DNA of 64,000 bases from Siphonodentalium dalli (lineage: Eukaryota; Mollusca; Scaphopoda; Gadilida; Siphonodentaliidae), in NCBI GenBank assembly GCA_032622095.1, contig CP136064.1, positions 145,469,954 to 145,533,953 on the forward strand, written 5' to 3'. Below, one piece after another: positions 10,771 to 22,030 of the stretch. The translations under genes and the position numbers were made by a program. Under the pieces are notes generated by a model. The model ran no database searches. It worked only from the letters and a program-made list of their open reading frames with translations, and had not been told where the DNA came from. Each line of letters begins with the position of its first letter. Within the stretch, counting starts at the first letter, position 1.

Positions 10771-12289
10771 TCTACTATATATTTTGAGAAATACGTATAT
10801 AAATATATATGTGTGTACTTTATAGACTAGAAAACGGCTGAACCGATTGAGCTCAAACTTCCCATCTAAGGGTAAAAACCAACGGGAATGGTCGTCGTGG
10901 CGTTTTGGAGAAGCTCAAAGCACCCGTTCTCCACTCTCAGTCACAAAAACGGCACTGCTGGGTTAATCGCGTTGATAGTTAAAGAGCGTTCGTATCCGCA
11001 GTGTCGTTGATAAAGATCTTCCATATTTGGGTTCATTAACCGGTTAACGCTCTTTAATCCCTTCGGCTTTCGCATAAGGTTTTGTTTACGTTATCTGGAA
11101 CTCGCTTCTGTGTGATTCTTACGTACTTAGGGCTTCCTAGGAACGGGGACATTTTCATCGGGTCAATTTTTCCGCCCGAGGTGATCTTCACCTTGAAACG
11201 GGTACCCACAATATATGTGTGTATCCTTTATAGACGCGAACCGATTGGGCTCAAACTTGCTACCTATGGGAAGTTTCATATATATGTGTGTGTCCTTTAT
11301 AGACTCGAACCGTTTGAGCTCAAACTTGCTACCTACGGGAAGTGTCATTGACGGGTTAAATTGTGACCCCGACCTGACCTTGACCTTGAAAATGATCAAT
11401 TCAAGGTCAAATCTGGTCAAATTGAAAAACAAAAAATTAAATTAAAAAATTAAAAAGGCACAATTAACTCATTGAAAAACATAAAATTAATTAAAAATTA
11501 AAGAGGCACAATTAACTCATAATTACGTGCTGGACTCTGCCATTTTAAGAATATGTAAGTATTACACACATACACACCAAGTCTGAGCGTAACAATTTGA
11601 AAAATAAGAGTTTTATCGACATAAATCGATTTTAATGGGAAATCCTATGTTAAAATTTAGCATCGAAAAAATTTAATTTCTCCCAACTAAAACATAATTA
11701 CGTGTTGGACTGAGTCATTTTAAGAATATATAAGTATTACACACAGTCACACGAAGTCTCAGCTTGAAATTTTGAAAAATAAGAGTTTTATCGGCATAAA
11801 TCGATTTGAATGCGAAATCATGTGTTAATAAGTTTGGGGCTCAGCTGTTCTGTGCAAAATGGTCAACTCGGGACGGGTCAACCGATTGAGCCCAAACTTG
11901 CTACCTATGGGTACATTTGTCCCGAAAATGTCACGGACGGGTCAAATCGTGACCCCGATGTGACATTGACCTTCAAACTGGTCAATTCAAGGTCAAATTG
12001 TGTAAAACTGGCGGATTTCTGTACTTTTGTCCGGGGAGTGTTTTCGACAGGTCAAAATTGGGTAAAACTGGCGAATTTCTGTACTTTTGTCCGGGGAGTG
12101 TTTTGGACGGGTCAAATCATGACCACGACCTGACCTTGACCTACAAAATTGTCAATTCAAGGTAAAATCGGGTAAAACTTGCTGATTTCGAAGAAATTTG
12201 GTACAAATGCAGCACAAGTGTCTCGGAACCTGTTGCAATTGATTTTCGAACAAAGCCATGAGACGAATGCCGCCAGTGGCGGGCTAACA
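10771..12289 (+). mobile_element. Helitron-like element, family B copy 4 (long form, 3' end clipped)
   Basis: It starts TCTACTATATATTTTGAG. Beyond the usual modules it carries two ~160-bp repeats around CATAATTACGTG (from about 11520 and 11690) and several TCAAGGTCA-type blocks. It reaches the hairpin GCCGCCAGTGGCGGGC, but then runs straight into the next element without CCTGCTAG, so about 20 bp at the joint were lost. Much of 11800-12289 is repeated almost unchanged at 13815-14229. Confidence 0.62.
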
Positions 12290-13152
12290 TTCTTTGAGAC
12301 TTCGTATATGTGTAAATATATGTTTGTCCTTTATAGACTCGAAAACGGCTTCAGCGATTGACCTCAAACTTCCTGTATAAGGGTAAAAAGTCACGGGAAA
12401 TGTCATCGGATCATTCGCGAGCCCGTGCGACGTGACCTTGACCTTTCAAATGACCTTGAACCTGTATCTCGGTATCCGCTGGGCCTATTTCCACCAATTT
12501 TGGGGATGTTGGTGCAGTTTGACACGAGGAGTAACATGGGCCTATCCGTTTGCCCGTGCGGCGTGACCTTGACCTTCAAATGACTTTGAACTCATATCTC
12601 GGGATCCGCTGAGCCGATTTGCACAGTTTGGTGGAAACGGGTAGTTTGAGGCGCTGATCAATTTCGTCACACCGGATGCCCGTGTGGCGTGACCTTGAAC
12701 CCGTATCTCGGGATCCGCTTGGCCGATTTCTACCATTTTTTCGGTTGTTAGTGTAGTTTGACATGAGGAGTAAAATGAGCCTATCCGTTTGCCCATGCGG
12801 CGTGACGTTGACCTTCAAATGACCTTGAACTCATATCTCGGGATCCGTTGAGCCGATTTGTACCGAGTTTGGTGGAAACTGGTAGTTTGAGGCGCTGAGC
12901 AATTTCGTCACACCGGATGCCCGTGCGGCGTGACATTGACCTTTCAAATTACCTTGAACCCGTATCTCGGAATCCGCTGGGCCAATTTCCACCATTGTTG
13001 GGGTGTTGGTGTTGTTTGACCCGAGGAGTAACATGGGCCCATTCGTTTGCCCGTGCGGCGTGACATTGACCTTCAAATGATCTTGATCTCGGGATCCGCT
13101 GAGCCGATTTCCAGTTTCGGACGACTGCCACCACGGCGGGCTAACCTGCTAG
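12290..13152 (+). mobile_element. Helitron-like element, family E copy 1
   Basis: It begins ATTCTTTGAGACTTCG, with the first ~10 bases of the terminus lost. The body is a tandem array in which two related subunits alternate (CTCATATCTCGGGATCCG at about 12590 and 12830; CCCGTATCTCGG at about 12690 and 12958), a dimer of about 240-270 bp. Each subunit holds TGACCTTGA-type motifs. It ends in a damaged hairpin (CTGCCACCACGGCGGGC) and CTGCTAG. Confidence 0.62.
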
Positions 13153-13178
13153 TCTATACTATATATTTTGAGACTTCC

Positions 13179-13232
<54 letters not shown>

Positions 13233-14229
13233 ACTTTATAGAATCGAAAACGGCTGGCTCGATTGAGTTCAAACTTCCCATCTAAGAGTAAAAATCCACG
13301 GGAATCGTCGTCGCGGCGTTTTGGAGAAGCTCAGAGCACCCGGTCTCCACTCTCAGTCACAAAAACGTCACTGCGGTGGTTAATCAAGTGATAATTTAAT
13401 GAGCGTTTGTTTTTGACGCGCCGCTATAAAAGAGCGTTTGTTTACAATTCAACGCAACGGTATCGCTCGAAATTTAGCATCGAAAACATTTAATTACTTT
13501 TATCAAAAACATAATTACGTGTTGGACTCGGTCATTTTAAGAATATGTAAGTATTACACACATACACACCAAGTCTCAGCGTAAAATTTTGAAAAATAAG
13601 AGTTTTATTGACATAAATCGATCTTAATGGGAAATCCTATGTTAAAATTTAGCATCGAAAAAAATTAATTTCTTCCATCTAAAACATAATTACGTGTTGG
13701 AAGGTGTCATTTTAAGAATATGTAGGTATTACACGCAGTCACACGAAGTTTCAGCATAAAATTTTGAAAAATAACAGTTTTATCGACATAAATCGATTTG
13801 AATGCGAAATCATGTGTTAATAAATTTTGGGGCTCAGCTGTTCTGTGCAAAATGGTCAACTCGGGACGGGTCAACCGATTGAGCCCAAACTTGCTACCTA
13901 TGGGTACATTTGTCCCGAAAATGTCACGGACGGGTCAAATCGTGACCCCGATGTGACATTGACCTTCAAACTGGTCAATTCAAGGTCAAATTGGGTAAAA
14001 CTGGCGGATTTCTGTACTTTTGTCCGGGGAGTGTTTTGGACGGGTCAAATCGTGACCACGACCCGACCTTGACCTACAAAATTGTCAATTCAAGGTCAAA
14101 TCGGGTAAAACTTGCTGATTTCGACGAAATTTGGTACAAATGCAGCACAAGTGTCTCGGAACCTGTTGCAATTGCCTTTTCGAACAAAGCCATGAGACGG
14201 ATGCCGCCAGGTGCGGGCTAACCTGCTAG
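13153..14229 (+). mobile_element. Helitron-like element, family B copy 5, with an (AT)n tract
   Basis: It starts TCTATACTATATATTTTGAG, then a (TA)n microsatellite at 13182-13224. The later half shares the CATAATTACGTG repeats and the GGCTCAGCTGTTCTGTGC block with copy 4. It ends CCGCCAGGTGCGGGC (hairpin with a transposed base) and CTGCTAG. Confidence 0.65.
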
Positions 14230-15625
14230 TCTATACTATATATTTTGAGAACTCCGTATATATATGTGTGTGTGTGTGTGTGTACTTCATAGAATCCAAA
14301 ACGCGTGTACAGATTGAGATCAAATTTCGTATGTAAGTGTAAAATCCCACCGACACCGCCGTGGTCGCCTTTTGGAGAAGCTCAGAGCACCCTTTATCCA
14401 CTCCCAAATCACCGCAAAGGCACGGCGGGTGTTAATCAAGTGATTATTTAATGAGCGTTTGTTTTTGACGCATCACTATAAAGAGCGTCTGTTTCCCATT
14501 CAACGTTATCAGCATCTGCAGAGTTATACGGGAAAATTGAGTGCATTTCCTATGCGGGGAGATTTATTGGATGCCATACTCTTACAACATCATTGTTATA
14601 GTATGTATGACACTTAGGTCAGGGCTTAGGGGGTAGTTATAGGCATAATGCCTCTCATAAATCCCGGTTACAAACCAACACTCACAATTTCGTATCGCAA
14701 TCGGCACTTCGGGGTTAATAGCGTTGATATATAAAGAGCGTTAGTTTACCGCAGTGTCTATATAAAGAGCGTCGTTTTCGCTATCTACTTATCTGTATGA
14801 CGGGCAATTCAATGCAATGTTATCGCTCGAAATATTATGCAGAGAGAGAAGCGTTTGTTTCAATGCAATACCGGATTCGACATCAAGCGTGAACGTTATC
14901 GCTCGAAATAGCTCGAAATATTATGCAGAGAGATTGCCTGTCGTTCCTAGGAACGGGGGACATGTTTACAGTTCAACAAAACGTTATCGCTCGAAATGTT
15001 TAGGACGGGTACCATGAATTAAGTCATTGAAAGTCGTTCCTGAGAAGGGGGATTTCATTGACCCGCTCGAAATAGCTCGAAATATTATGCAGATAGATTT
15101 CACGACGGGATTCAACAAAACGTTATCGCTCGAAATGTTTAGGACGGGTACCATGAATTAACTCATTGAAAGTCGTTCCTAGAAAGGGGGATTCATCGGA
15201 TTTTTCCGCCAGAAACAAACAAAATTTAACAATAAAAAAAACTATTAAATTATAAAAAAGAATTAAATATTAAAAAATTTAAAAAATACATAAATTAAAT
15301 TAAAAAAATATTAAATTAATATTAAAATTTAAAAAATATATAAATAAAAACAAAATAATTTAAAAAATGTCATATTTCTGTTATGTTTCGGAAAAAAATC
15401 AGAAAACAACTATATTACATTTAAAAAACATTAAAATAATATTAAAATGTCATGTTAAAATTAAAAAAAAATATAAATAAAAACCAAATAATTATAAAAA
15501 TGTCATGTTTCTGTTGTTTCGGAAAAAAATTCAGAAAACAAAAATATTACATTTAAAAAACATTAAAATAATATTTAAATGTCATGTTTCGGACAAACGC
15601 CGCCGGTGGCGGGCTAACCTGCTAG
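14230..15625 (+). mobile_element. Helitron-like element, family B copy 6
   Basis: It has a TCTATACTATATATTTTGAG start and a (GT)n tract. It includes repeated blocks with ATGTTATCGCTCGAAAT and ATTATGCAGAGAGAT, and a long A-rich section (15210-15590) made of repeated ATTAAAATAATATT-type sequence. The hairpin variant is CCGCCGGTGGCGG, followed by CTGCTAG. Confidence 0.63.
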
Positions 15626-16311
15626 TCTACTATATATTTTGAGAACTACGTATATAAATATATATGTGTGTACTTTATACAATCGAAAACGGCTGCACCG
15701 ATCGAGACCAAACTTCCCATCTAAAGGTACAAACCCACGGGAATGGTCGTCGCGGCGTTTTGGAGAAGTTCAGAGCACCCGTTCTCCACTCGCAGTTACA
15801 AAAATGACCGTCATTGGCACTGTGGGGTTAATCGCGTTGATAGTTAAAGAGCGTTCGTATCCGCAATTTCGTTGATAAAGAGAGTATAGTGTGATTGTTA
15901 CGTCTGGTCCAGACGTAATACTGTATCCAGACATGAGCGTGCTGTGTGATTCTTACGTAATTAGGGCTTCCTAGGAACGGGGGAGATTTCATCGGGTCAG
16001 TTTTTCGGCCCGAGGTGATCTTCACCTTGAAACGGGTACCCACAAATGATATATATGTGTGTGTCCTTTATAGACTCGAATCGATTGAGCTCAAACTTGC
16101 TACCTACGGGAAGTGTCATGGACGGGTTAAATTGAGACCCCGACCTGACCTTGAAATTGAAAATTATCAATTCAAGGTCAAATCGGTAAAACTGGCGGAT
16201 TTCGACGAAATTTACACCTAGGTGCAGCATACGTGTCTCGGAAGCCGTTGCAATTGCTTTTTCGAACAAAGCCATGAGACGAACGACGCCAGTGGCGGGC
16301 TAATCTGCTAG
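15626..16311 (+). mobile_element. Helitron-like element, family B copy 7
   Basis: A short-form B element with all modules in order. The 3' part includes TTTACACCTAGGTGCAGCAT, a CCTAGG-centred palindrome also present in several other B copies. The hairpin CGCCAGTGGCG is followed by ATCTGCTAG. Confidence 0.66.
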
Positions 16312-17139
16312 TCTCCTATATATTTTGAGACTTCCCTATATGTGTATATATATTCGTCCTTTATAGACTAGAAAACGGCTGCACCGATTGAGCTCAAACT
16401 TCCCATCTAAGGGTAAAAACCACGGGAATTGTCGTCGCGGCGTTTTGGAGAAGCTCAGAGCCCCCGTTCTCACCCTCAGTCACAAAAACGGCACTGCGGG
16501 GTTAATCGCGTTGATAGTTATAGAGCGTTCGTATCCGCAGTGTCGTTGATAAAGATCTTCCATATTTGGGTTCGTTAACCGGTTAACGCTCTTTAATCCC
16601 TTCGGCTTTCACATACGGTTTTGTTTACGTAATCTGGAACTCGCTTCTGTGTGATTCTTACGTACTTAGGGATTCCTAGGAGCGGGGACATTTTCATCGG
16701 GCCAGTTTTTCCGCCCGAGGTGATCTTCACCTTGAAACGGGTAACCACAATATATGTGTGTGTCCTTGATTGAGCTCAAACTTGTTACCTATGGGAAGTG
16801 TCATATATATGTGTGTATCCTTTATAGACTCGAACCGTTTGAGCTCAAACTTGCTACCTACGGGAAGTGTCATGGACGGGTTAAATTGTGACCCCGACCT
16901 GACCTTGACCTTGAAAATGATCAATTCAAGGTCAAATCTGGTCAAATTGAAAAACAAAAAATTAAATTAAAAAATTAAAAAGGCACAATTAACTCATTGA
17001 AAAACATAAAATTAAATTAAAAAATTAAAGAGGCACAATTAACTCATTGAAAAAAAAAGTTTAATTAAAAACATTATTAATAAAATTAAAACTTGTCATG
17101 TTTCTGACGATTGCCGCCAGTGGCGGGCTAACCTGCTAG
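16312..17139 (+). mobile_element. Helitron-like element, family B copy 8
   Basis: It starts TCTCCTATATATTTTGAG. It shares with copy 4 (10771 on) the rare GGTTAACGCTCTTTAATCCC block and the doubled TTTGAGCTCAAACTTG block, so the two are closer to each other than to their neighbours. It has an A-rich tail section, then CCGCCAGTGGCGG and CTGCTAG. Confidence 0.66.
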
Positions 17140-18083
17140 TCTATATTATATATTTTGAGAACTCCGTATATATATATATATGTGTGTGTGTGTGTATATG
17201 TGTACTTCATAGAATCGAAAACACGTTGACGGATCGAGCTCAAATATCGTATATAAGTGTAAAATCCCACGGACACCGCCGTGGTAGCATTTTGGAGAAG
17301 CTCAGAGCACCGTTTCTCCTTCCCAATCATCAAAATCACCGCAATCGGCACGTCGGGGTTAATAGCGTTGATATATGAAGAGCGTTCGTTTACCGCAGTG
17401 TCTATATAAAGAGCGTCGTTTTCGCTATCTACTTATCTGTATGACGGGAGTCGCTCGAAATATTATGCAGAGAGATTTCACGACGGAAAGCGTTTGTTTT
17501 CCATTCAATGCAATGTTATCGCTCGAAATATTATGCAGAGAGATTTCACGACATTAGGACGGGTACGGCAGACTCGAAATATTATGCAGAGAGATTTCCC
17601 GACGGGAAGCGTTTGATTTCAATTCAATGCAATGTTATCGTAGAGAGATTTCACGACGGGAAGTGTTTGTTTTCAATTCAATGCAATGTTATCGCTCGAA
17701 AGATTATGCAGAGATATTTCACGACATTAGGACGGGTACGGGCAGGTTAAAAAAAAAAGAAAAAACAAAGAATGCGTTGTCTGTCGTTCCTAGGAAGGGG
17801 GGATTTCATCGGGTAAATTTTTCCGCCAGAAACAAAAAAAATTATTAAAACAATTTAAAAGAAAAAAGTAAAAATTCAGAAAAAGAATATATTAAATTTA
17901 AAAAACATTAAATTAATATTAAAAAATAAAAAAAACAAAGTAATTAAAAAAATGTCATGTTTCTGACCAACAAAATAATTTTAAAAAATGTCATGTTTCG
18001 GACAAACGCCGCCGGTGTCTATATAAAGAGCTATATTTTACACTTATATACGATATAGACACCTGAGCCTGCTAGTCTGCTAG
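17140..18083 (+). mobile_element. Helitron-like element, family B copy 9, 3' end rearranged
   Basis: It contains three copies of the ATGTTATCG / AGAGAGATTTC block (from about 17508, 17626 and 17684), then A-rich DNA. The terminal hairpin is replaced: GCCGCCGGTGTCTATATAAAG is followed by a new inverted repeat (GTGTCTATAT at about 18014, ATATAGACAC at about 18053) and then CTGCTAGTCTGCTAG, a doubled terminus. Confidence 0.58.
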
Positions 18084-19096
18084 TCTACTATGTTTTTTGA
18101 GACTTTGTATATGTGTAAATATATGTGTTTGTCCTTTATAGACTCGAAAACGGCTCCACCGATTGACCTCAAACTTCCTGTATAAGGGTAAAAAGTCACG
18201 GGAAATGTCATCGGATCATTCGCGAGCCCGTGCGACGTGACATTGACCTTCAAACCCATGACCTTGAACTCATATCTCGGGATCCGCCGAGCCGATTTCC
18301 ACCGATGTTGCCGAAGATAACTAATAATGTGTGTACTTTATAGAATCGAAAACGGCTGCACCGATCGAGACCATACTTCCCATCTAAGGGTAAAAACCCA
18401 CGGGAATCGTCGTCGCGGCGTTTTGGGAAGCTCCGAGCACCCATTCTACACTCTCTGTCACAAAAATGACCGTCCTTGGCACTGTGGGGTTAATCGCGTT
18501 GATAGTTAAAGAGCGTTCGCATCCGCAGTGTCATTGATACAGAGCGTATGTGTGTAGTGTGTGGGGTAGTTTGAGGCGCCGAGCAATTTCGTCACACCCG
18601 GATGCCCCTGCGGCGTGACCGTTACCTTTCAAGTGACCTTGAATCTGTATCTCGGTATCCGCTTGGCCGATTTCCACCATTTTTGGGGTGTTGGTGCAGT
18701 TTGACCAGAGGAATAACATGGGCCTATCCGTTTGCCCGTGCGGCGTGACATTGACCTTCAAATGACCTTGAACTCATATCTCGGGATCCGTTGAGCCGAT
18801 TTGTACCGAGTTTGGTGGAAACGGGTAGTTTGAGGCGCTGAGAAATTTCTTCACACCCGGATGCCCGTGCGGCGTGACCTTGACCTTTCAAATGACATTG
18901 AACCCGTATCTCGGAATCCGCTGGGCCGATTTCCACCATTTTGGGGTGTTGGTGTAGTTTGACATGAGGAGTAACATGGGCCCATCCGTTTGCCCGTGCG
19001 GCGTGACATTGACATTCAAATGACCTTGATCTCGGGATCCGCTGAGCCGATTTCCAGTTTCGGACGAGTGTCACCATTGGCGGGCTAACATGCTAG
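18084..19096 (+). mobile_element. Helitron-like element, family E copy 2, carrying a duplicated segment
   Basis: It starts TCTACTATGTTTTTTGAG. It has the same alternating subunits as E copy 1, but at 18302-18561 the array is interrupted by 260 bp of foreign sequence taken from the next element. It ends TGTCACCATTGGCGGGC and ATGCTAG. Confidence 0.62.
18302..18561 (+). repeat. 260-bp segment duplicated from 19593-19852
   Basis: By eye this segment matches 19593-19852 with a single mismatch (CTGCACCG against CTGCCCCG). It begins in the right arm of the 19.5-kb foldback (CCGATGTTGCCGAAGATAAC) and runs into family B sequence. Its ends match neither the Helitron termini nor the foldback ends. Confidence 0.85.
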
Positions 19097-19133
19097 TCTA
19101 CTATATATTTTGAGAACTACGTATATAAATATA

Positions 19134-19468
19134 TTTGTCCCCACATCCGGTTGTAACTAGCAATCTGATTGGCTACAACCCCACGTTTAAATCACCATGT
19201 CCCCCGTCACCATTGACAGAGGGGTATAAGAGAACGTGCGCCAAATATCGGGGGTACATGAGCACTTGAAACATCGGGGGTATATGAATGACCCTTGAAC
19301 TGGCAGTTTCCACCAATCGTGACGTTGCTCTCGCACGCCAAATTTGACGTCACCTGACGCCGAATCCTTAGGTCACCTACTGAATTATTCTTATTGGTGT
19401 GAATTAACCGGAAAACCTATGAAAACCATACTTAAATTAAGGAGACATGGTTATTTTGTGGGGACAAA
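19134..19468. mobile_element. Small TIR element (MITE) in a Helitron
   Basis: TTTGTCCCCACA at 19134-19145 faces TGTGGGGACAAA at 19457-19468, a perfect 12-bp inverted repeat around 335 bp of non-coding DNA. It interrupts family B sequence together with the adjoining foldback. The target duplication is unclear and the superfamily is not assigned. Confidence 0.55.
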
Positions 19469-19471
19469 ATC

Positions 19472-19612
19472 GTTATCTTCGGCAACATAGTGGGGTTCAT
19501 GGAGATTTAATACCTGGATGTCTCTTTTTGAACCCCTCGGCTCCGCCTCGGGGTTCGAAATCGACATCCAGGTATTAACTCTCCATGTACCCCCGATGTT
19601 GCCGAAGATAAC
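19472..19612. repeat. 141-bp foldback (hairpin-forming inverted repeat)
   Basis: The outer arms GTTATCTTCGGCAACAT / ATGTTGCCGAAGATAAC pair perfectly. Middle arms (AATACCTGGATGTC / GACATCCAGGTATT) and inner arms (GAACCCC / GGGGTTC) continue the pairing with small mismatches. The tip is TCGGCTCCGCCTC. Nearly the whole 141 bp can fold into one hairpin. Confidence 0.82.
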
Positions 19613-20312
19613 TAATAATGTGTGTACTTTATAGAATCGAAAACGGCTGCCCCGATCGAGACCATACTTCCCATCTAAGGGTAAAAACCCACGGGAATCG
19701 TCGTCGCGGCGTTTTGGGAAGCTCCGAGCACCCATTCTACACTCTCTGTCACAAAAATGACCGTCCTTGGCACTGTGGGGTTAATCGCGTTGATAGTTAA
19801 AGAGCGTTCGCATCCGCAGTGTCATTGATACAGAGCGTATGTGTGTAGTGTGATTCTTACATCTGGGTCCAGACGTAAGACTGTATCCAGACATGGGCGT
19901 GTTGTGTGATTCTTACGTAATTAGGGCTTCCAAGGAACGGGGGAGATTTTCATCGGGTCAGTTTGTCCACCCGATGTGATCTTCACCTTGAAACGGGTAT
20001 CCACAAATCATATATATATGTGTGTGTCCTTTATAGACTCGAACCGATTGAGCTCAAACTTGCTACCTACGGGAAGTGTCATGGACGGGTTAAATTGTGA
20101 CCCCGACCTGACATTGACCTTGAAAATGATCAATTCAAGGTCAAATCGGGTAAAATTGAAAAACAAACAATGTAATTAAAAATTAATTAAAACAATTAAT
20201 TTAAAAAGCCAGTAAATTAAAAAGGCACAACTAACTCATTGGGGAAAAAAAATTAATTCAAAAAATTGTCATGTTTCTGACGATTGCCGCCAGTGGCGGG
20301 CTAACCTGCTAT

Positions 20313-21002
20313 TCTACTATATATTTTGAGACTTCCGTATATATGTGTGTATATGTGTGTGTATATACTTTATAGAATCGAAAACGGCTGCACCGATTGA
20401 GACCAAACTTCCTATCTAAGGGTAAAAAGCCAAGGGAATGGTCGTCTTTGGTGTTTTGGAGAAGCTCCCAGCACCGATTCTCCACACCCAGTCACAAAAA
20501 ACGGTACTGTGGGGTTAATCGCGTTGATAGTTAAACAGCGTTCGTATCTGTAGTGTCGTTGATAAAGAGAGTATGTGTGTGTAGTGTGATTCTTACGTCT
20601 GGGTCCAGACGTAAGACTGTATCCAGACATGAGCGTGTTGTGTGAGTCTTACGTACTTAGGGCTTCCTAGGAACGGGTGAGATTTTTAGTTTTTCCACCC
20701 GATGTGATCTTCACCTTGAAACGGATACCCACAAATGATATATATGTGTGTGTCCTTTATAGACTCGAACCGATTGAGCTCAAACTTGCTACCTACGGGA
20801 AGTGTCATGGACGGGTTAAATTGTGACCCGGACCTGACCTTGACCTTGAAAATGATCAATTCAAGGTAAAATCGGGTAAAACTGGCGGATTTCGACGAAA
20901 TTTTACACCTAGGTGCAGCATACGTGTCTCGGAAGGTGTTGCAATTGCTTTTTCGAACACAGCAATGAGACGAACCACGCCAGTGGTGGGCTAACCTGCT
21001 AG
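20313..21002 (+). mobile_element. Helitron-like element, family B copy 11
   Basis: A complete short-form B element, TCTACTATATATTTTGAG to CTGCTAG. The hairpin is altered to CGCCAGTGGTG. It includes the ACGTCTGGGTCCAGACGT palindrome at about 20596-20613. Confidence 0.66.
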
Positions 21003-21709
21003 TCTACTCTATATTTTGAGAACTTCGTATATATGTGTATATATATATTTGTACTTTATACAATCGAAAACGGCTGCACCGATCGAGACCAAACTTCCCA
21101 TCTAAGGGTAAAAAACCACGGGAATGGTCGTCGCGGCGTTTTGGAGAAGCTCAGAGCACCCGTTCTCCACACCCAGTTACAAAAATGACCGTCCTTGGCA
21201 CTGTGTGGTTAATCGCGTTGATAGTTAAAGAGCGTTCGTATCCGCAGTTTCGTTGATAAAGAGCGTATAGTGTGATTCTTACGTCTGGGTCCAGACGTAA
21301 GACTGTATCCAGACATGAGCATGTTGTGTGATTATTACGTAATTAGGGCTTCATAGGAACGTGGGAGATTTTCATCGGGTCAGTGAACATAAAGATGATT
21401 TCACTTACGCCCGCGCCCTGGGAATCCATACAAATTGGGGAAAACGCAATCATTTCTATAACAGGCACTACCCGCCAACCGTATAATTACAAATTCACTT
21501 TCAGAAGCTAGCTCATGTCATACACATTCCACTCACCCAACAACACCAACCAAGCGGGATCCGGCTTGAAAACCGACCCAGCACTAGCTTGGGGTGGGGT
21601 GCAGGAACTACAGACCCATAAGTGGTCATAGCTCTCAACGAGTTAGGAGCGGCATATACCAAAATATGCTCGTCCCGCTTGCCGCTCTGACATTTCTTCG
21701 GGAGCAGGA

Positions 21710-21737
21710 CGGCTCACGGCTCACGGCTCACGGCTCA
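21710..21737 (+). repeat. Short tandem repeat, CGGCTCA x4
   Basis: Four consecutive CGGCTCA heptamers lie in otherwise unassigned DNA. Confidence 0.9.
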
Positions 21738-22030
21738 AGAACACACTGACATGTACTAAATGTATACATAATTTTAACAAAATAAAGAAATTACCAAAAA
21801 AATATATAAAACCAAAAAAAATCTATTGAATGTAATCATATATATCTCTGTACAAAACCATTCACATATATCGTCAACAATTAAAGTCTATCTTGTACAT
21901 TATCAATCAGATTTACTTCATTTATCGAAACCCAAATAACTCTGCACATAAAATTGTCAGAGTCTTCACTTACGCCCGTGCTATGTGATGTAGGGCGGTC
22001 ATACAGAAACAACGAAATAAACAAAACATC

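Larger units (their letters stand above)
19097..20312 (+). mobile_element. Helitron-like element, family B copy 10, with a 0.5-kb insert
   Basis: The 5' end TCTACTATATATTTTGAG runs to about 19133 and is then broken by a MITE and foldback. The normal B sequence ATGTGTGTACTTTATAG resumes at about 19617. The 3' end has CCGCCAGTGGCGG but finishes CTGCTAT, a mutated terminus. Confidence 0.64.
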
